A stretch of DNA of 64,000 nucleotides from Ascidiaceihabitans sp023955215 (GCA_943788345.1 CALSPX010000011.1:248001-312000); one strand, 5' to 3'. Positions 28,085 to 36,834 are shown, numbered from the stretch's first letter. The notes: generated by a model from the sequence alone, not told the origin. A program made the numbers and translations.

Positions 28085-28191
28085 TTGGACCCCCGATATT
28101 CAATTTGTTTGCGCAACTAATAACGATGCAAACAGGCAGGCGGAACCCCCTGCAGCTTTCTTAACGAACACGGCATCGGAACGTGAAATAT

Positions 28192-28249
28192 GCAATATTA
28201 TTGCGCTATGTTGAAATAATATTGCGCAGGAGGCGGGGGCTGCTATAAT
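28192..28249 (+). promoter_or_regulatory. Inverted repeat and promoter ahead of the lrp-like gene
   Basis: GCAATATTAT (28192-28201) and ATAATATTGC (28216-28225) are exact reverse complements 14 bases apart. A consensus -10 TATAAT lies at 28244-28249, with TTGCGC (28222-28227) 16 bases upstream as a weak -35 overlapping the right arm. This is the layout expected of autorepression by the Lrp-type product. Confidence 0.5.
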
Positions 28250-28277
28250 AACCGCAAATTTGATGAGGTTATTAACA

Positions 28278-28778
28278 ATGGCAAGCACGCGGCTCGATTC
28301 AATTGATCGTATGATTTTAGCAGAATTGCAGGCTGATGGCCGCATGACAAACGTTGAACTTGCCAAACGGGTAGGAATTTCTGCACCGCCATGTTTGCGC
28401 CGTGTGCGCACGCTCGAGGAAAATGGTTATATCAAAGGCTACCACGCCGAAGTGAATGCCAAAGAATTGGGTTTTGAAGTTCAAGTCTTTGCGAATGTTG
28501 GCTTAGCCTCTCAAGCGGAAAGCGACCTAAGCGCGTTTGAGGCAAAGTGCAAATCGTGGCCCTTGGTACGTGAGTGTCATATGCTGAATGGCGAAGTTGA
28601 TTTCATCCTGAAATGCGTCGCGCCCGACTTGTCCAGTTTCCAGACGTTTCTCACAGGTGAATTGCTGACCACACCAAATGTTGCCAGCGTGAAAACCTCA
28701 TTGGTTATTCGTGGTGAAAAGGATGAACCAGGCGTGCCCTTCGAGGTTCTAGAGGCACGCCTACTTAAAGACGCTTAA
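28278..28778 (+). CDS. Lrp/AsnC-family transcriptional regulator
   Basis: The 166-residue regulator starts MASTRLDSIDRMILAEL. Its HTH (MTNVELAKRVGISAPPCLRRVRTLEENGYIKG over that region) is followed by a RAM domain (SWPLVRECHMLNGEVDFILKCVAPDLSSF). The ATG at 28278 follows GAGG by 11 bases; the upstream in-frame ATG at 28260 is less likely. The SAPPCLRRVRTLE recognition helix is the Lrp subtype common in alphaproteobacteria. It overlaps the convergent Hint gene end by four bases. Confidence 0.93.
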   Translation: MASTRLDSIDRMILAELQADGRMTNVELAKRVGISAPPCLRRVRTLEENGYIKGYHAEVNAKELGFEVQVFANVGLASQAESDLSAFEAKCKSWPLVRECHMLNGEVDFILKCVAPDLSSFQTFLTGELLTTPNVASVKTSLVIRGEKDEPGVPFEVLEARLLKDA

Positions 28779-29536
28779 TAAACGTCGACGTCGACCGTTT
28801 CTGGAGCACGCGGGTGGGCCAATGGCCCAAAGTCGCTTGTGTGGGCAATGTGTGGGAACATCGACAAGAAAAGATCACGCATTTCATAGCTGACATTTCG
28901 GGTGGCCGATGCTCCTGGGTGGAATGTTTCCATTTCCATTCCGCCAACTGTGATCGCTGCGTGTCTGGTTAAACAGATGTGAAACATGCTTACCGGCGTC
29001 GGTGGGCAGATTTCAATAACGTTGACGCCGTCAACGAATTCTTCAGCCTTTGTGAACATCCGCGTTCCGTTATTGTCCCCACGCAAATGATGTGGCGTTT
29101 GTAACAAGCGTGCCGAAGGCCCAACCGTTAAGAAGGATGACGGGCGGGATTGGCCAAAGGTGTCGGCCATAATTCTGATCAATGGCATCCTTCGGTCGGG
29201 TGCCGCGGGAACAAACGTGCTGGACCCGATCCATAGGATTTTGGCTGGTTCGCCTGTCGACGTGTTTAATTCTTCGCCCGGCAATAGATCTTCGACGGCA
29301 ATTTCGCCGTTTGGTGTGGACATCAAAGAGCCGCGCGCAAACGCAGATAGCGCCGAGTCAAACAATGGAATAGAAGGCGCTTTGAGCTGCGCAACGTGCA
29401 TTTTTTGATCTTCGCGCAAGGCTGCGATTTCAATGTTTCGTGTCATCGGATTGATCGCACGCGGGGTTGGCGCCTGCATAAGCGGGCGCTGTGGTGTATA
29501 TGGTTGCTGGGTTAGTTGGCCCAATAAAGTGGTCAT
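28775..29536 (-). CDS. Hint-domain (Hedgehog/intein-like) protein lacking the nucleophilic Cys
   Basis: The 253-residue product starts MTTLLGQLTQQPY, with GAGG 8 bases upstream. Residues about 75-215 match the Hint_2 domain of Rhodobacterales: AFARGSLMSTPNGEIAVEDLLPGE, then ILWIGSSTF, PSARLLQTPHHL and NVIEICPPTPVSMFHICLTRHAAI. The canonical Hint start is C-F-x-x-G-T; here the Cys is Ala, so N-S acyl shift and self-cleavage are not expected. The second Hint protein in this window (57670-58704) keeps the Cys. The role is unknown. The N-terminal 70 residues are low-complexity and Gln/Pro rich. Confidence 0.75.
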   Translation of the reverse strand: MTTLLGQLTQQPYTPQRPLMQAPTPRAINPMTRNIEIAALREDQKMHVAQLKAPSIPLFDSALSAFARGSLMSTPNGEIAVEDLLPGEELNTSTGEPAKILWIGSSTFVPAAPDRRMPLIRIMADTFGQSRPSSFLTVGPSARLLQTPHHLRGDNNGTRMFTKAEEFVDGVNVIEICPPTPVSMFHICLTRHAAITVGGMEMETFHPGASATRNVSYEMRDLFLSMFPHIAHTSDFGPLAHPRAPETVDVDVY

Positions 29537-29756
29537 GCGAATTACCTCGTTTTGGTATCGCATCCGAAGTTGGCCCCACCAACAACATCGGACGCACAAA
29601 GATTATGTGGTTCGATGGCGATACAATTCTGCTTTCGGACGCCAATTGTCAAAAGCTAATCAACATTAGAATGCATTTTGCCTATAATAGGCAGTATTTC
29701 AGAGTTTTGTTTCGCACACCAAGGATAACCTTGCCTCATTTATTGTGACAAACGAA

Positions 29757-29786
29757 AGCCCGCCTCGCGAATCGCGAAGCGGGCTT
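29757..29786 (-). terminator. Intrinsic terminator of the small minus-strand gene at 29835
   Basis: AGCCCGC-ctTCGCGAatCGCGA-aGCGGGCT forms a long nested stem. On the minus strand it is followed by TTTCGTTTGT. It lies about 50 bases after the stop of the 48-codon gene. The gap from 29537 to 29834 otherwise holds the promoter region of the Hint gene and no clear CDS. Confidence 0.65.
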
Positions 29787-29834
29787 ATCACCAGAAAGAA
29801 ACATACTCGTTACAGGTGTGGTGATCTGGGTCGC

Positions 29835-29981
29835 TTAGGCTGCGTGCTTCGCAACAATTTCGGTGCCTTTGCGTTTCGCAATAAAGGCTGCGCGTTTTGC
29901 GCCACGGGCCCATGGCATTGCCACGTCCTCTTTGGCAGCGGTTTCGCAAATGGATTTGATAAAGCGTTTGTTCGTTTTCAT
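29835..29981 (-). CDS. 48-residue basic small protein
   Basis: The minus strand encodes MKTNKRFIKSICETAAKEDV and then AMPWARGAKRAAFIAKRKGT, ending IVAKHAA. GGAG sits 8 bases before the ATG and a strong terminator lies 50 bases after the stop, so this is a complete transcription unit despite its size. The product is Lys/Arg rich, cytosolic, and contains the phrase MPWARGAKRAAFIAKR. I recall similar short proteins (MPWxRGxRRxAFIAxR) as conserved hypotheticals in roseobacters. Function unknown; nucleic-acid or membrane binding would fit the charge but is a guess. Confidence 0.75.
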   Translation of the reverse strand: MKTNKRFIKSICETAAKEDVAMPWARGAKRAAFIAKRKGTEIVAKHAA

Positions 29982-30244
29982 GGTGTTCTCCAGCTCGATT
30001 TCGATTGGATCATTTTCGATCCGTTGTTGAGATCAATATTGCGCTTCATTGAGGTATGAATTTGGCAAAGACTGAAAAAAATGGAGAATATTGGAGATCT
30101 TTAGATATGCATTGTGTCTAGCTTGCCCCAAAGTTCATCGCCCTTGAAAATATGGGCATATCCATTCGCATAGCAGATATTACTCTGTTTGGTTGAACCG
30201 AAATAGACTAATCCATGACATTGCTTGCCCGATTTGTGCCCCAA

Positions 30245-31000
30245 TTAAAGGGTGATCGCCGCAATCAATCGACCATAGTCGGCTTCTTTTTGGTGCACGC
30301 TGCGGCGATAGGAATAGAAACGTTCTGGATCGGTGTATGTACAGTGCCGCGTCCATTCAGTTGTGGTGATGCCCGCGGCTCGCAAACTCTTTAGCCCAAA
30401 GGCGGGCAGATCAAATTGTAACTTATCTCCTTTGCCTTGGGCAAAGAAGCGGGCGTTATCTGGGTCTTCGTCCATGAAGTTATCCATGAAATCTGGTCCG
30501 ACTTCATAAGCGCGTTGGCTGATGCAGGGACCAATTACGGCGCAGATGTTCTCGCGTTTCGCTCCAAGTGCGATCATAGCTTCGACAGTTTCAGATAAAA
30601 CGCCGTCTAATGCACCTTTCCAACCAGCGTGTGCCGCACCAATGACCCCAGCTTGGGTGTCGGCGAACAAAACGGGTTGGCAATCGGCAGACAATACAGA
30701 CAGGGCGATGCCTTTTGTTGCTGTTACAAGGGCGTCCGCTTTTGGGCGGTCTTGGGTTGCGGAGCCAACAGTAACAACGTCTGCGGAATGAATTTGATGA
30801 ACGCCCATTAGGTGATCATGGTGCACTTGCATGGCATCAGCCACACGACCACGATTGATAGTGACGGCTTCTGATTGATCCGAACTGCCGGCACCACAGT
30901 TTAAACCCTGGAAAATTCCAGAGGAGGCGCCACCTTTACGGGTGAAAAAACCGTGCCGCGTAGCACCTAGTGCGTCAGATGTCAGAATCTCTAGCGTCAT
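30245..31000 (-). CDS. pgeF: Peptidoglycan editing factor PgeF (YfiH family)
   Basis: The 251-residue product of the multicopper-oxidase-like YfiH family carries LNCGAGSSDQ near the start, VLSADCQPVLFADTQAGVIGAAHAGWKGALDGVL with the metal-site Cys/His, and CAVIGPCISQRAYEVG. PgeF cleans wrongly incorporated amino acids from peptidoglycan precursors. Its start overlaps the upstream midA stop by 4 bases, and lgt overlaps midA in turn, forming an lgt-midA-pgeF operon. Confidence 0.93.
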   Translation of the reverse strand: MTLEILTSDALGATRHGFFTRKGGASSGIFQGLNCGAGSSDQSEAVTINRGRVADAMQVHHDHLMGVHQIHSADVVTVGSATQDRPKADALVTATKGIALSVLSADCQPVLFADTQAGVIGAAHAGWKGALDGVLSETVEAMIALGAKRENICAVIGPCISQRAYEVGPDFMDNFMDEDPDNARFFAQGKGDKLQFDLPAFGLKSLRAAGITTTEWTRHCTYTDPERFYSYRRSVHQKEADYGRLIAAITL

Positions 31001-32055
31001 TTTTCTAATCCTGCAGGTGGGCTGCCTCCTTCGGGATAGAGGCCGATTACTTTGAACAGGTTTCCCATTTCGTCAGGGTGGGTCAAGCGGCGATGTGCTG
31101 CAATATGCGCATGAAGAGCGTCTTCAGGCATGTTTTGGGCAAGGGCTTGTGCACGCTGCGTGATGCCTAAGCGTTCTAGGAACACGCCTTGGGGTGTGAC
31201 ACGTGAATATGGACAAGGCACAGCGTTTGCGATTGCTTCAAAGTCAACGTGGGCTGTGATGTCGCATTGGCCGGCATGATCTAGCGGCGATACGTGTTCA
31301 TGATCTTTGATGGCTTGTAGGGTGTCGCCTAAGCTGCGCCAGTCGCCATAGTCAATGATAAGGGCTACACCGCCGTGGTGTTTTATACGCAAGCCTAAGG
31401 TGTTGATAATCGGGGCGGTGGCACTGCACTCTTCGACAAGGTCACCGTCTTTTGTGTCTTCTAACCGATGGGCTAACGCAGGTTGCGGGCTAACGGGACC
31501 CAAGCCAAAGACCAGCGTATCGTTGTCCAAACCCACCTGACGTTCGCGCCATCCTGAACCATCGCGGACAAATTGACGAATTGGCAAGGCGTCAAAGAAC
31601 TCGTTAGCGACGGCAAATATTGGCAGTGCAGGTAGTTGATCAACCGCATCAATCCAAGCGGGCGTATAACCTTGCAAGGTTTCGCCTTGAAGTGCGCGCA
31701 GTTTGGGCGATGCTTCTAACAAAATAATCTGTGCCGCTTGGTGGAAGCCGCTGACCCCTTTTGTTGCACGCAAGATATCAGCCATCAAGGTACCGCGTCC
31801 GGGCCCAAATTCGACAAGGGCGAAGGGGGATGGTGATCCTTGATCAATCCACGCTTGGACCAATGACAACCCTATCAACTCCCCAAACATTTGGGAGACC
31901 TCAGGCGCGGTTACAAAATCACCGGATGCCCCAAAAGGCTCTTGGGTTGTGTAATAGCCAAATTCCGGATGAAGGAGGCAATCGGCCATAAAATCAGAGA
32001 GACGGATCGGCCCGTTTGCAGCAATTTGTGCTACCAATAGGTCGTGCAGGCTCAT
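30997..32055 (-). CDS. SAM-dependent methyltransferase of the MidA/NDUFAF7 family
   Basis: The 352-residue product begins LHDLLVAQIAANGPIRLSDFMADCL, with FGYYTTQEPFGASGDFVTAPEVSQMFGELIG and the SAM site LVEFGPGRGTLMADILRA. These define DUF185/MidA; the mitochondrial counterpart NDUFAF7 methylates an arginine of complex I subunit NDUFS2. The bacterial substrate is probably similar but not shown. It is the middle gene of the lgt-midA-pgeF unit, overlapping both neighbours by four bases. Confidence 0.93.
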   Translation of the reverse strand: MSLHDLLVAQIAANGPIRLSDFMADCLLHPEFGYYTTQEPFGASGDFVTAPEVSQMFGELIGLSLVQAWIDQGSPSPFALVEFGPGRGTLMADILRATKGVSGFHQAAQIILLEASPKLRALQGETLQGYTPAWIDAVDQLPALPIFAVANEFFDALPIRQFVRDGSGWRERQVGLDNDTLVFGLGPVSPQPALAHRLEDTKDGDLVEECSATAPIINTLGLRIKHHGGVALIIDYGDWRSLGDTLQAIKDHEHVSPLDHAGQCDITAHVDFEAIANAVPCPYSRVTPQGVFLERLGITQRAQALAQNMPEDALHAHIAAHRRLTHPDEMGNLFKVIGLYPEGGSPPAGLEK

Positions 32056-32942
32056 GCTGTCCTCATGCGCCGCGCTTGGCGTATCAGATAAAGCCCAAGT
32101 GCGATCATTGGAACGGACAGTAGTTGACCCATAGTTAGGCCATACCCACCCAATTCCAGCGCTAGGCCAAGTGGGTTGCCAGCAGATACAAATTGCGCGT
32201 CTGGTTGGCGTACAAATTCAACAGCAAAGCGTGCAATGCCATAGCCTAGGAAAAAGGTACCTGCGATCAGGCCCGGGGTTTTGTAGGCGTCGCGCCGCCA
32301 CACCAACCACAGCAGGACACCACCAAGGATCAAGCCCTCTAGCAATGCTTCATATAGTTGGGAGGGATGACGCGCACACACACCAATAACGTCTGGGCAG
32401 AGTTGTGCGGCTTGCGTGGGGAAGGCGACCCCCCAAGGCAGGTCAGTTGGCCGGCCCCATAGCTCTGCATTGATAAAGTTCGCCAAACGTCCCAATAACA
32501 AACCGGGCGGAACGCCAAGCGCCATGACATCAGCGGCGCTTAATTTCGGAATTTTGTAGCGAGTGGTAAAGACCAAACCGGCAACGATGACCCCAAGAAG
32601 GCCACCGTGGAATGCCATGCCGCCTTGCCAGACATACAGAATCTCGCTGGGGTTCTGCAGATAATAGCTGGGTTGATAGAATAGGACATACCCCAGTCGA
32701 CCACCAAAAATGACACCCAATATGACCCAAGTCAGCAAATCTTCGATCTGCGTTGGTGTCATCACCGGCTGATTGTTAACCCAAAGGCGTGATGTTTTCA
32801 CGGTCATCACAACCAATCGCCACCCGATCAGGATACCTGCGATATAGGCAAGTGCATACCAGCGCAAAGCCAATTCAAAACCGAAAACGGTTATGGAAAA
32901 AATCTCTGGTGAAATGTTCGGGAAGGGGATCAATGCGTTCAT
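32052..32942 (-). CDS. lgt: Prolipoprotein diacylglyceryl transferase
   Basis: This inner-membrane enzyme transfers diacylglyceryl from phosphatidylglycerol to lipobox cysteines, the first step in lipoprotein maturation. The 296-residue protein has about seven hydrophobic helices, the motif MAFHGGLLGVIVAG with the essential His, and GRLANFINAELWGRPTDLPWG (Asn/Glu of the Lgt signature). RHPSQLYEALLEG follows. It is the first gene of a three-gene operon, divergent from ubiK. Confidence 0.97.
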   Translation of the reverse strand: MNALIPFPNISPEIFSITVFGFELALRWYALAYIAGILIGWRLVVMTVKTSRLWVNNQPVMTPTQIEDLLTWVILGVIFGGRLGYVLFYQPSYYLQNPSEILYVWQGGMAFHGGLLGVIVAGLVFTTRYKIPKLSAADVMALGVPPGLLLGRLANFINAELWGRPTDLPWGVAFPTQAAQLCPDVIGVCARHPSQLYEALLEGLILGGVLLWLVWRRDAYKTPGLIAGTFFLGYGIARFAVEFVRQPDAQFVSAGNPLGLALELGGYGLTMGQLLSVPMIALGLYLIRQARRMRTA

Positions 32943-33037
32943 GTGCGTCTGAATGCCTCTGTGGGTTAGGGTAAGTCAACCTTGCACTAAGGTGTGCGCG
33001 TCCCCATATAGAGGTCAAGCACTAAGGAGAGACAGTG

Positions 33038-33277
33038 ATGCAAGCTCGTGGTAAAATTTTTGACGACATTTCCCATTTGATGACAAACGCTATGGGCGTT
33101 GCCCAAGGTGCCAAAGATGAAGCTGAAACAGCGATGAAATCCTTGATGGATCGCTGGCTGGCGGATCGTGATTTTGTGACCCGTGAAGAATTCGATGCGG
33201 TCCGTGCAATGGCCCAAAAAGCTCGTGAAGAGAACGAGACGCTAAAGGCGCGCCTCGATTCGCTAGAAGCCAAATAA
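33038..33277 (+). CDS. UbiK/BMFP-domain accessory factor
   Basis: This short helical protein of 79 residues starts MQARGKIFDDISHLMTNAMG and ends with the coiled-coil region VTREEFDAVRAMAQKARE then ETLKARLDSLE. This is the YqiC/UbiK (BMFP) layout: an amphipathic N-terminus that binds membranes and a C-terminal trimeric coiled coil. UbiK assists ubiquinone biosynthesis in gammaproteobacteria; the role in this order is inferred. A strong SD (AAGGAGAG) precedes the tandem GTG-ATG. Confidence 0.88.
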   Translation: MQARGKIFDDISHLMTNAMGVAQGAKDEAETAMKSLMDRWLADRDFVTREEFDAVRAMAQKAREENETLKARLDSLEAK

Positions 33278-33333
33278 CCGAGCAAGATAAGGTAACGATT
33301 CTACACTAGGACGTTGCCTGCAATGCAGTTGAC

Positions 33334-33361
33334 CGCCCCTTTCTACTGGAAGGGGCGTTTT
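33334..33361 (+). terminator. Intrinsic terminator after the ubiK-like gene
   Basis: CGCCCCTT-tctactgg-AAGGGGCG followed by TTTTGC, 57 bases past the stop. The remaining gap up to the ybjN-like start at 33578 shows no further gene; it contains the promoter for the next operon. Confidence 0.8.
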
Positions 33362-33577
33362 GCATTTCTGGGTTGAACTCACATGGGCTCTATTTTGTGG
33401 GGCTTGCGGAGTTCTCCACAACTTATTGAAGTTATCCCCAGATAAAGGGTTGCCAGAACGGTCGCTCAACATCACCATATCTAGTAGGAAGTGTGTGCAC
33501 TGCACCAGTTTCTTGCGCAAAGAGCTAGCGATTGGGATCTTAATTCGTCCCAGCGCCAGCCAACACTAGGTGATACG

Positions 33578-34078
33578 ATGGCCCTCTCGGAACATATCTT
33601 TGAAGACGATATTCACCCGATTGATTTGGTCGAGCATATTGCTGAGCATCATAAATGGGATTTTGAGCGCATAGCCGACGATCACATTGCGATGGCTGTC
33701 GTCGGTCAATGGCGTACTTACTCGATTACCTTAGCGTGGTCCGCCTATGATGAAACACTGCGCATGGTGTGTACCTTTGAAATGGAACCACCGACTGAAA
33801 AATTGCCAAAGCTGTATGAACTGCTCAATCTTGTGAATGACGAATGCTGGACAGGATCTTTCACATACTGGGAAAAAGAAAAGCTGACGGTGTATCGCTA
33901 TGGCTTGGTTCTAGCGGGTGGGCAGGATGTTGGTCCTGATCAGGTCGACACAATGATTAGTGCCGCGATCATGAGCGCAGAGCGGTATTACCCGGCATTT
34001 CAATTGTTGGCTTGGGGGGATCGTACACCCAAAGACGCGCTTCAAGTTGCCATTGCAGAGGCCTATGGTCGCGCGTAA
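33578..34078 (+). CDS. YbjN domain-containing protein
   Basis: The 166-residue cytosolic protein starts MALSEHIFEDDIHPIDLVEHIAEHH. YbjN features include WDFERIADDHIAMAVVGQW, YDETLRMVCTFEMEPP, PKLYELLNLVNDECWTGSFTYW and a C-terminal AERYYPAFQLLAWG. The fold resembles type III secretion chaperones; in E. coli YbjN affects motility and stress, but here the role is unknown. The start at 33578 follows AGGTG. proC follows 36 bp on. Confidence 0.9.
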   Translation: MALSEHIFEDDIHPIDLVEHIAEHHKWDFERIADDHIAMAVVGQWRTYSITLAWSAYDETLRMVCTFEMEPPTEKLPKLYELLNLVNDECWTGSFTYWEKEKLTVYRYGLVLAGGQDVGPDQVDTMISAAIMSAERYYPAFQLLAWGDRTPKDALQVAIAEAYGRA

Positions 34079-34114
34079 CACTTTGCCCTGAACCAATTTC
34101 TGGAAGGGGTCTCC

Positions 34115-34930
34115 ATGAAGAATAGTCGTATCGCGCAACAAGGACTGGTGTTGTTGGGCTGTGGTAAGATGGGATCTGCGATGCTGGCTGGCTGGCTGGA
34201 TCAAGGATTGCCTGCCACTTCCGTCCACGTTTTAGATCCGTTTCCTTCTGATTGGCTGAAAAGCACGGGTGTTGCGATCAATGGCGAATTACCAGATGCG
34301 CCCGCCGTTGTCCTTGTTGCGGTGAAACCGCAGATGATGGCTGATGCGCTTCCAAGATTACAGGAAATGGGTGGCGGACAGACCATATTTGTCAGCGTTG
34401 CCGCTGGCACCACCATCGGATATTTCGAAAACGTGTTGGGCAGTGAAACCCCAATTGTGCGGGCTATGCCAAATACGCCGGCCGCGATCGGCAAAGGCAT
34501 AACGGCTGTCATAGGGAATGAGGCTGTATCAACTGATGGTGTAGATGAGGCCGTCCAGCTACTCCAGGCCGTGGGACAGGTGGTACGCCTAGAGAGTGAA
34601 GACCAGATTGATGCCGTTACAGGTGTCAGCGGGTCCGGCCCCGCTTATGTCTTTCATATGATCGAAACATTAGCCGCCGCAGGTGAGGCGCAAGGCCTGC
34701 CAGCAGAGATGGCGATACAACTCGCCAAGGCGACTGTCGCGGGGGCTGGCGCACTCGCTGAGGAGGCCACCGAGAGCCCATCCCAGCTACGTGTAAATGT
34801 GACCAGTCCAAACGGCACCACCCAAGCGGGGCTTGAGGTGCTAATGGATCTGGAAACAGGGCTGCCGTCTTTAATCAACAAAACTGTAGCTGCCGCTACA
34901 GGGCGTTCAAAGGAACTGGCAAATGGCTGA
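34115..34930 (+). CDS. proC: Pyrroline-5-carboxylate reductase
   Basis: This enzyme reduces pyrroline-5-carboxylate to proline with NAD(P)H. The 271-residue product has the Rossmann loop LLGCGKMGSAMLAGWL, VLVAVKPQMM, PNTPAAIGKGITAV and the C-terminal signature VSGSGPAYVFHMIETLAAAGEAQGL. Its end overlaps the csaA-like start by 8 bases. Confidence 0.97.
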   Translation: MKNSRIAQQGLVLLGCGKMGSAMLAGWLDQGLPATSVHVLDPFPSDWLKSTGVAINGELPDAPAVVLVAVKPQMMADALPRLQEMGGGQTIFVSVAAGTTIGYFENVLGSETPIVRAMPNTPAAIGKGITAVIGNEAVSTDGVDEAVQLLQAVGQVVRLESEDQIDAVTGVSGSGPAYVFHMIETLAAAGEAQGLPAEMAIQLAKATVAGAGALAEEATESPSQLRVNVTSPNGTTQAGLEVLMDLETGLPSLINKTVAAATGRSKELANG

Positions 34931-35264
34931 TCCAATTACATTTGATGACTTTATGAAGGTCGATATCCGCGTTGGTAGGGTTCTGCGGGCAGAGGACTAT
35001 CCAGAAGCGCGCAAGCCAGCGATCAAGATGTGGATTGATTTTGGACCTGAAATTGGGGAGCGCAAAACCTCTGCACAGGTGACGGCCCATTACTCCCCAG
35101 AATCACTCGTCGGTAAGCAGGTGATGGGTGTGGTCAATTTTCCGCCACGCCAGATCGGGAAATTCATGTCGGAGGTTCTGGTTTTAGGCTTGGCTGATGA
35201 CGCTGGAGGGATTGTTTTGTTGTCTCCTGATCAGGATGTTCCTCTTGGGGAGCGAATGGTTTGA
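34923..35264 (+). CDS. CsaA-like tRNA-binding (OB-fold) protein
   Basis: The 113-residue single-domain protein has the EMAP-II-like tRNA-binding fold: FDDFMKVDIRVGRVLRAEDYPEA, KMWIDFGPEIGERKTSAQV, and VVNFPPRQIGKFMSEVLVLG. CsaA was described as an export-related chaperone in Bacillus and binds tRNA. It overlaps proC upstream and the dehydrogenase downstream, so the three are co-translated. Confidence 0.93.
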   Translation: MADPITFDDFMKVDIRVGRVLRAEDYPEARKPAIKMWIDFGPEIGERKTSAQVTAHYSPESLVGKQVMGVVNFPPRQIGKFMSEVLVLGLADDAGGIVLLSPDQDVPLGERMV

Positions 35265-36217
35265 AAAAGGTTCTTATCACGCGACCATTGCCAGACGTTG
35301 TTGTGGCCGAGGCGCGCAAATATTTTGACGTCGCAGTCCGCAGTGAAACATCGCCTCTCTCGATGTCAGAGATGCAAACCGCGCTGGGCGCGTTTGATGG
35401 CATTATGCCCACGCTAGGTGACATGTTTCAGCCCGCTGTTTTTGACAGCCTGAGCGAACCCAAATGTACGATCCTTGCCAACTTTGGCGTGGGATATAAT
35501 CACATCGATGTCGATGCCGCCCTGCAGCGCGGCGTAACCGTAAGCAACACGCCCGGTGCTGTGACTGACGCGACTGCTGATATCGCCATGACCTTGATGC
35601 TGATGTCCGCACGCCGCGCGGGAGAAGGCGAAAGACTGGTCCGTTCAGGCGAGTGGGAGGGATGGCACCCGACACAGATGCTAGGGCTTCACCTGAGCGG
35701 CAAGACAGTCGGTATCGTCGGCATGGGGCGCATCGGTCAGGCAATCGCCCAACGATGCCACTATGGCTTTGGCATGAAGGTTGGCTATGTCAGCCGTTCG
35801 CCTAAAACATTGCCATTTGAGGCTGCGGCGTTTGGTTCCTTGATCGAACTTGCTAGTGCTGTGGATGTTTTGGTTCTTGCTGTTCCTGGTGGGGCTGAGA
35901 CCCATCATCTGGTCAATGCCGATGTGCTGAATGTAATGCAGCCACATTCTCATCTGGTGAATATTTCGCGCGGCAATGTTGTGGACGAAGCGGCATTGAT
36001 TGCAGCGCTTCAGGCCGATCAAATTGGTGGCGCAGGTTTGGACGTATACGAATTTGAACCAACAGTGCCACAAGCGCTGCGCGACCTCGAAAACGTAGTG
36101 CTATTGCCGCATTTAGGGACGGCAGCATTGGAGGTGCGTGTGGATATGGGGTTGATGGCGGTTGCCAATCTTAAGGCACACCTTGTCGACGGAATTTTAG
36201 CGCCCAATAAAGTCTAA
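35261..36217 (+). CDS. D-2-hydroxyacid dehydrogenase (glyoxylate/hydroxypyruvate reductase-like)
   Basis: The 318-residue NAD(P)-dependent dehydrogenase carries TVGIVGMGRIGQAIAQR, LVNISRGNVVDEAALIAALQ and LLPHLGTAALEVR with the catalytic His; the catalytic Arg lies in VNISRGN. The likely substrates are glyoxylate or hydroxypyruvate. The start is TTG inside the overlap TTGA with the csaA-like stop, giving MKKVLITRPLPD; no better start fits the conserved N-terminus. Its stop overlaps the convergent tdk stop. Confidence 0.92.
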   Translation: MKKVLITRPLPDVVVAEARKYFDVAVRSETSPLSMSEMQTALGAFDGIMPTLGDMFQPAVFDSLSEPKCTILANFGVGYNHIDVDAALQRGVTVSNTPGAVTDATADIAMTLMLMSARRAGEGERLVRSGEWEGWHPTQMLGLHLSGKTVGIVGMGRIGQAIAQRCHYGFGMKVGYVSRSPKTLPFEAAAFGSLIELASAVDVLVLAVPGGAETHHLVNADVLNVMQPHSHLVNISRGNVVDEAALIAALQADQIGGAGLDVYEFEPTVPQALRDLENVVLLPHLGTAALEVRVDMGLMAVANLKAHLVDGILAPNKV

Positions 36218-36798
36218 GCTTTGTCGCCGACCGCAATTCGCCAATGACGACGGCACAATGAGACATATGTTTCGTTGCCGCCGATTTGCACTTGTTCACC
36301 ACCCGTTAGAACATTTTTGTTCTCGTCTTGGCGCACAACCATTGTTGCACGTTTTCCGCAGTGGCAGATTGTTCTAATTTCACGCATTTCATCAGCTAAA
36401 GCGAGTAAAGTGGCGGATCCTGGGAACAACTCTCCTCTGAAATCAACACGAAGGCCGTAACACATCACGGGGACATGCAAATCATCGACAGCACGCGCCA
36501 ATTGCCAAACCTGATCTTTTGACAAGAATTGTGCCTCATCAATAAAGACGCAAGCCAGATCGACAGCTTTGGTTTGCGCTTCGATCTTTAGAAATAGGTT
36601 ATCGTTTTCGCCAAAGGTATCAGCGGCCGTATCGATCCCGATTCTTGATGCAATTTTTCCCTCACCTGCACGATTATCGAACTGTGCAGTAAGCAAATAA
36701 GGCTCCATACCGCGCTCACGATAGTTGTGCGCCGCCTGAAGCAATACCGTCGACTTGCCGGCATTCATTGTTGAATAGTGAAAGTATAACTTGGCCAT
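36214..36798 (-). CDS. tdk: Thymidine kinase
   Basis: This type II thymidine kinase salvages thymidine to dTMP. The 194-residue product has KLYFHYSTMNAGKSTVLLQ (P-loop), CVFIDEAQFLSKDQV, VMCYGLRVDFRGELFPGS and the zinc lid (TICHCGKRATMVVR, then CRRHW). Length is normal. It is a single gene, convergent with the dehydrogenase. Confidence 0.97.
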   Translation of the reverse strand: MAKLYFHYSTMNAGKSTVLLQAAHNYRERGMEPYLLTAQFDNRAGEGKIASRIGIDTAADTFGENDNLFLKIEAQTKAVDLACVFIDEAQFLSKDQVWQLARAVDDLHVPVMCYGLRVDFRGELFPGSATLLALADEMREIRTICHCGKRATMVVRQDENKNVLTGGEQVQIGGNETYVSLCRRHWRIAVGDKA

Positions 36799-36834
36799 AG
36801 GCCCTAGTACGCTGAGCAGAAATTGAGGACAAGC

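Noticed and set aside
30101..30244. 47-codon open frame directly after the pgeF stop, same frame, TTG start
   Set aside because: It has no Shine-Dalgarno and no ATG or GTG; one stop-free run of this length is expected by chance. Stop readthrough of pgeF is not supported by any signal.
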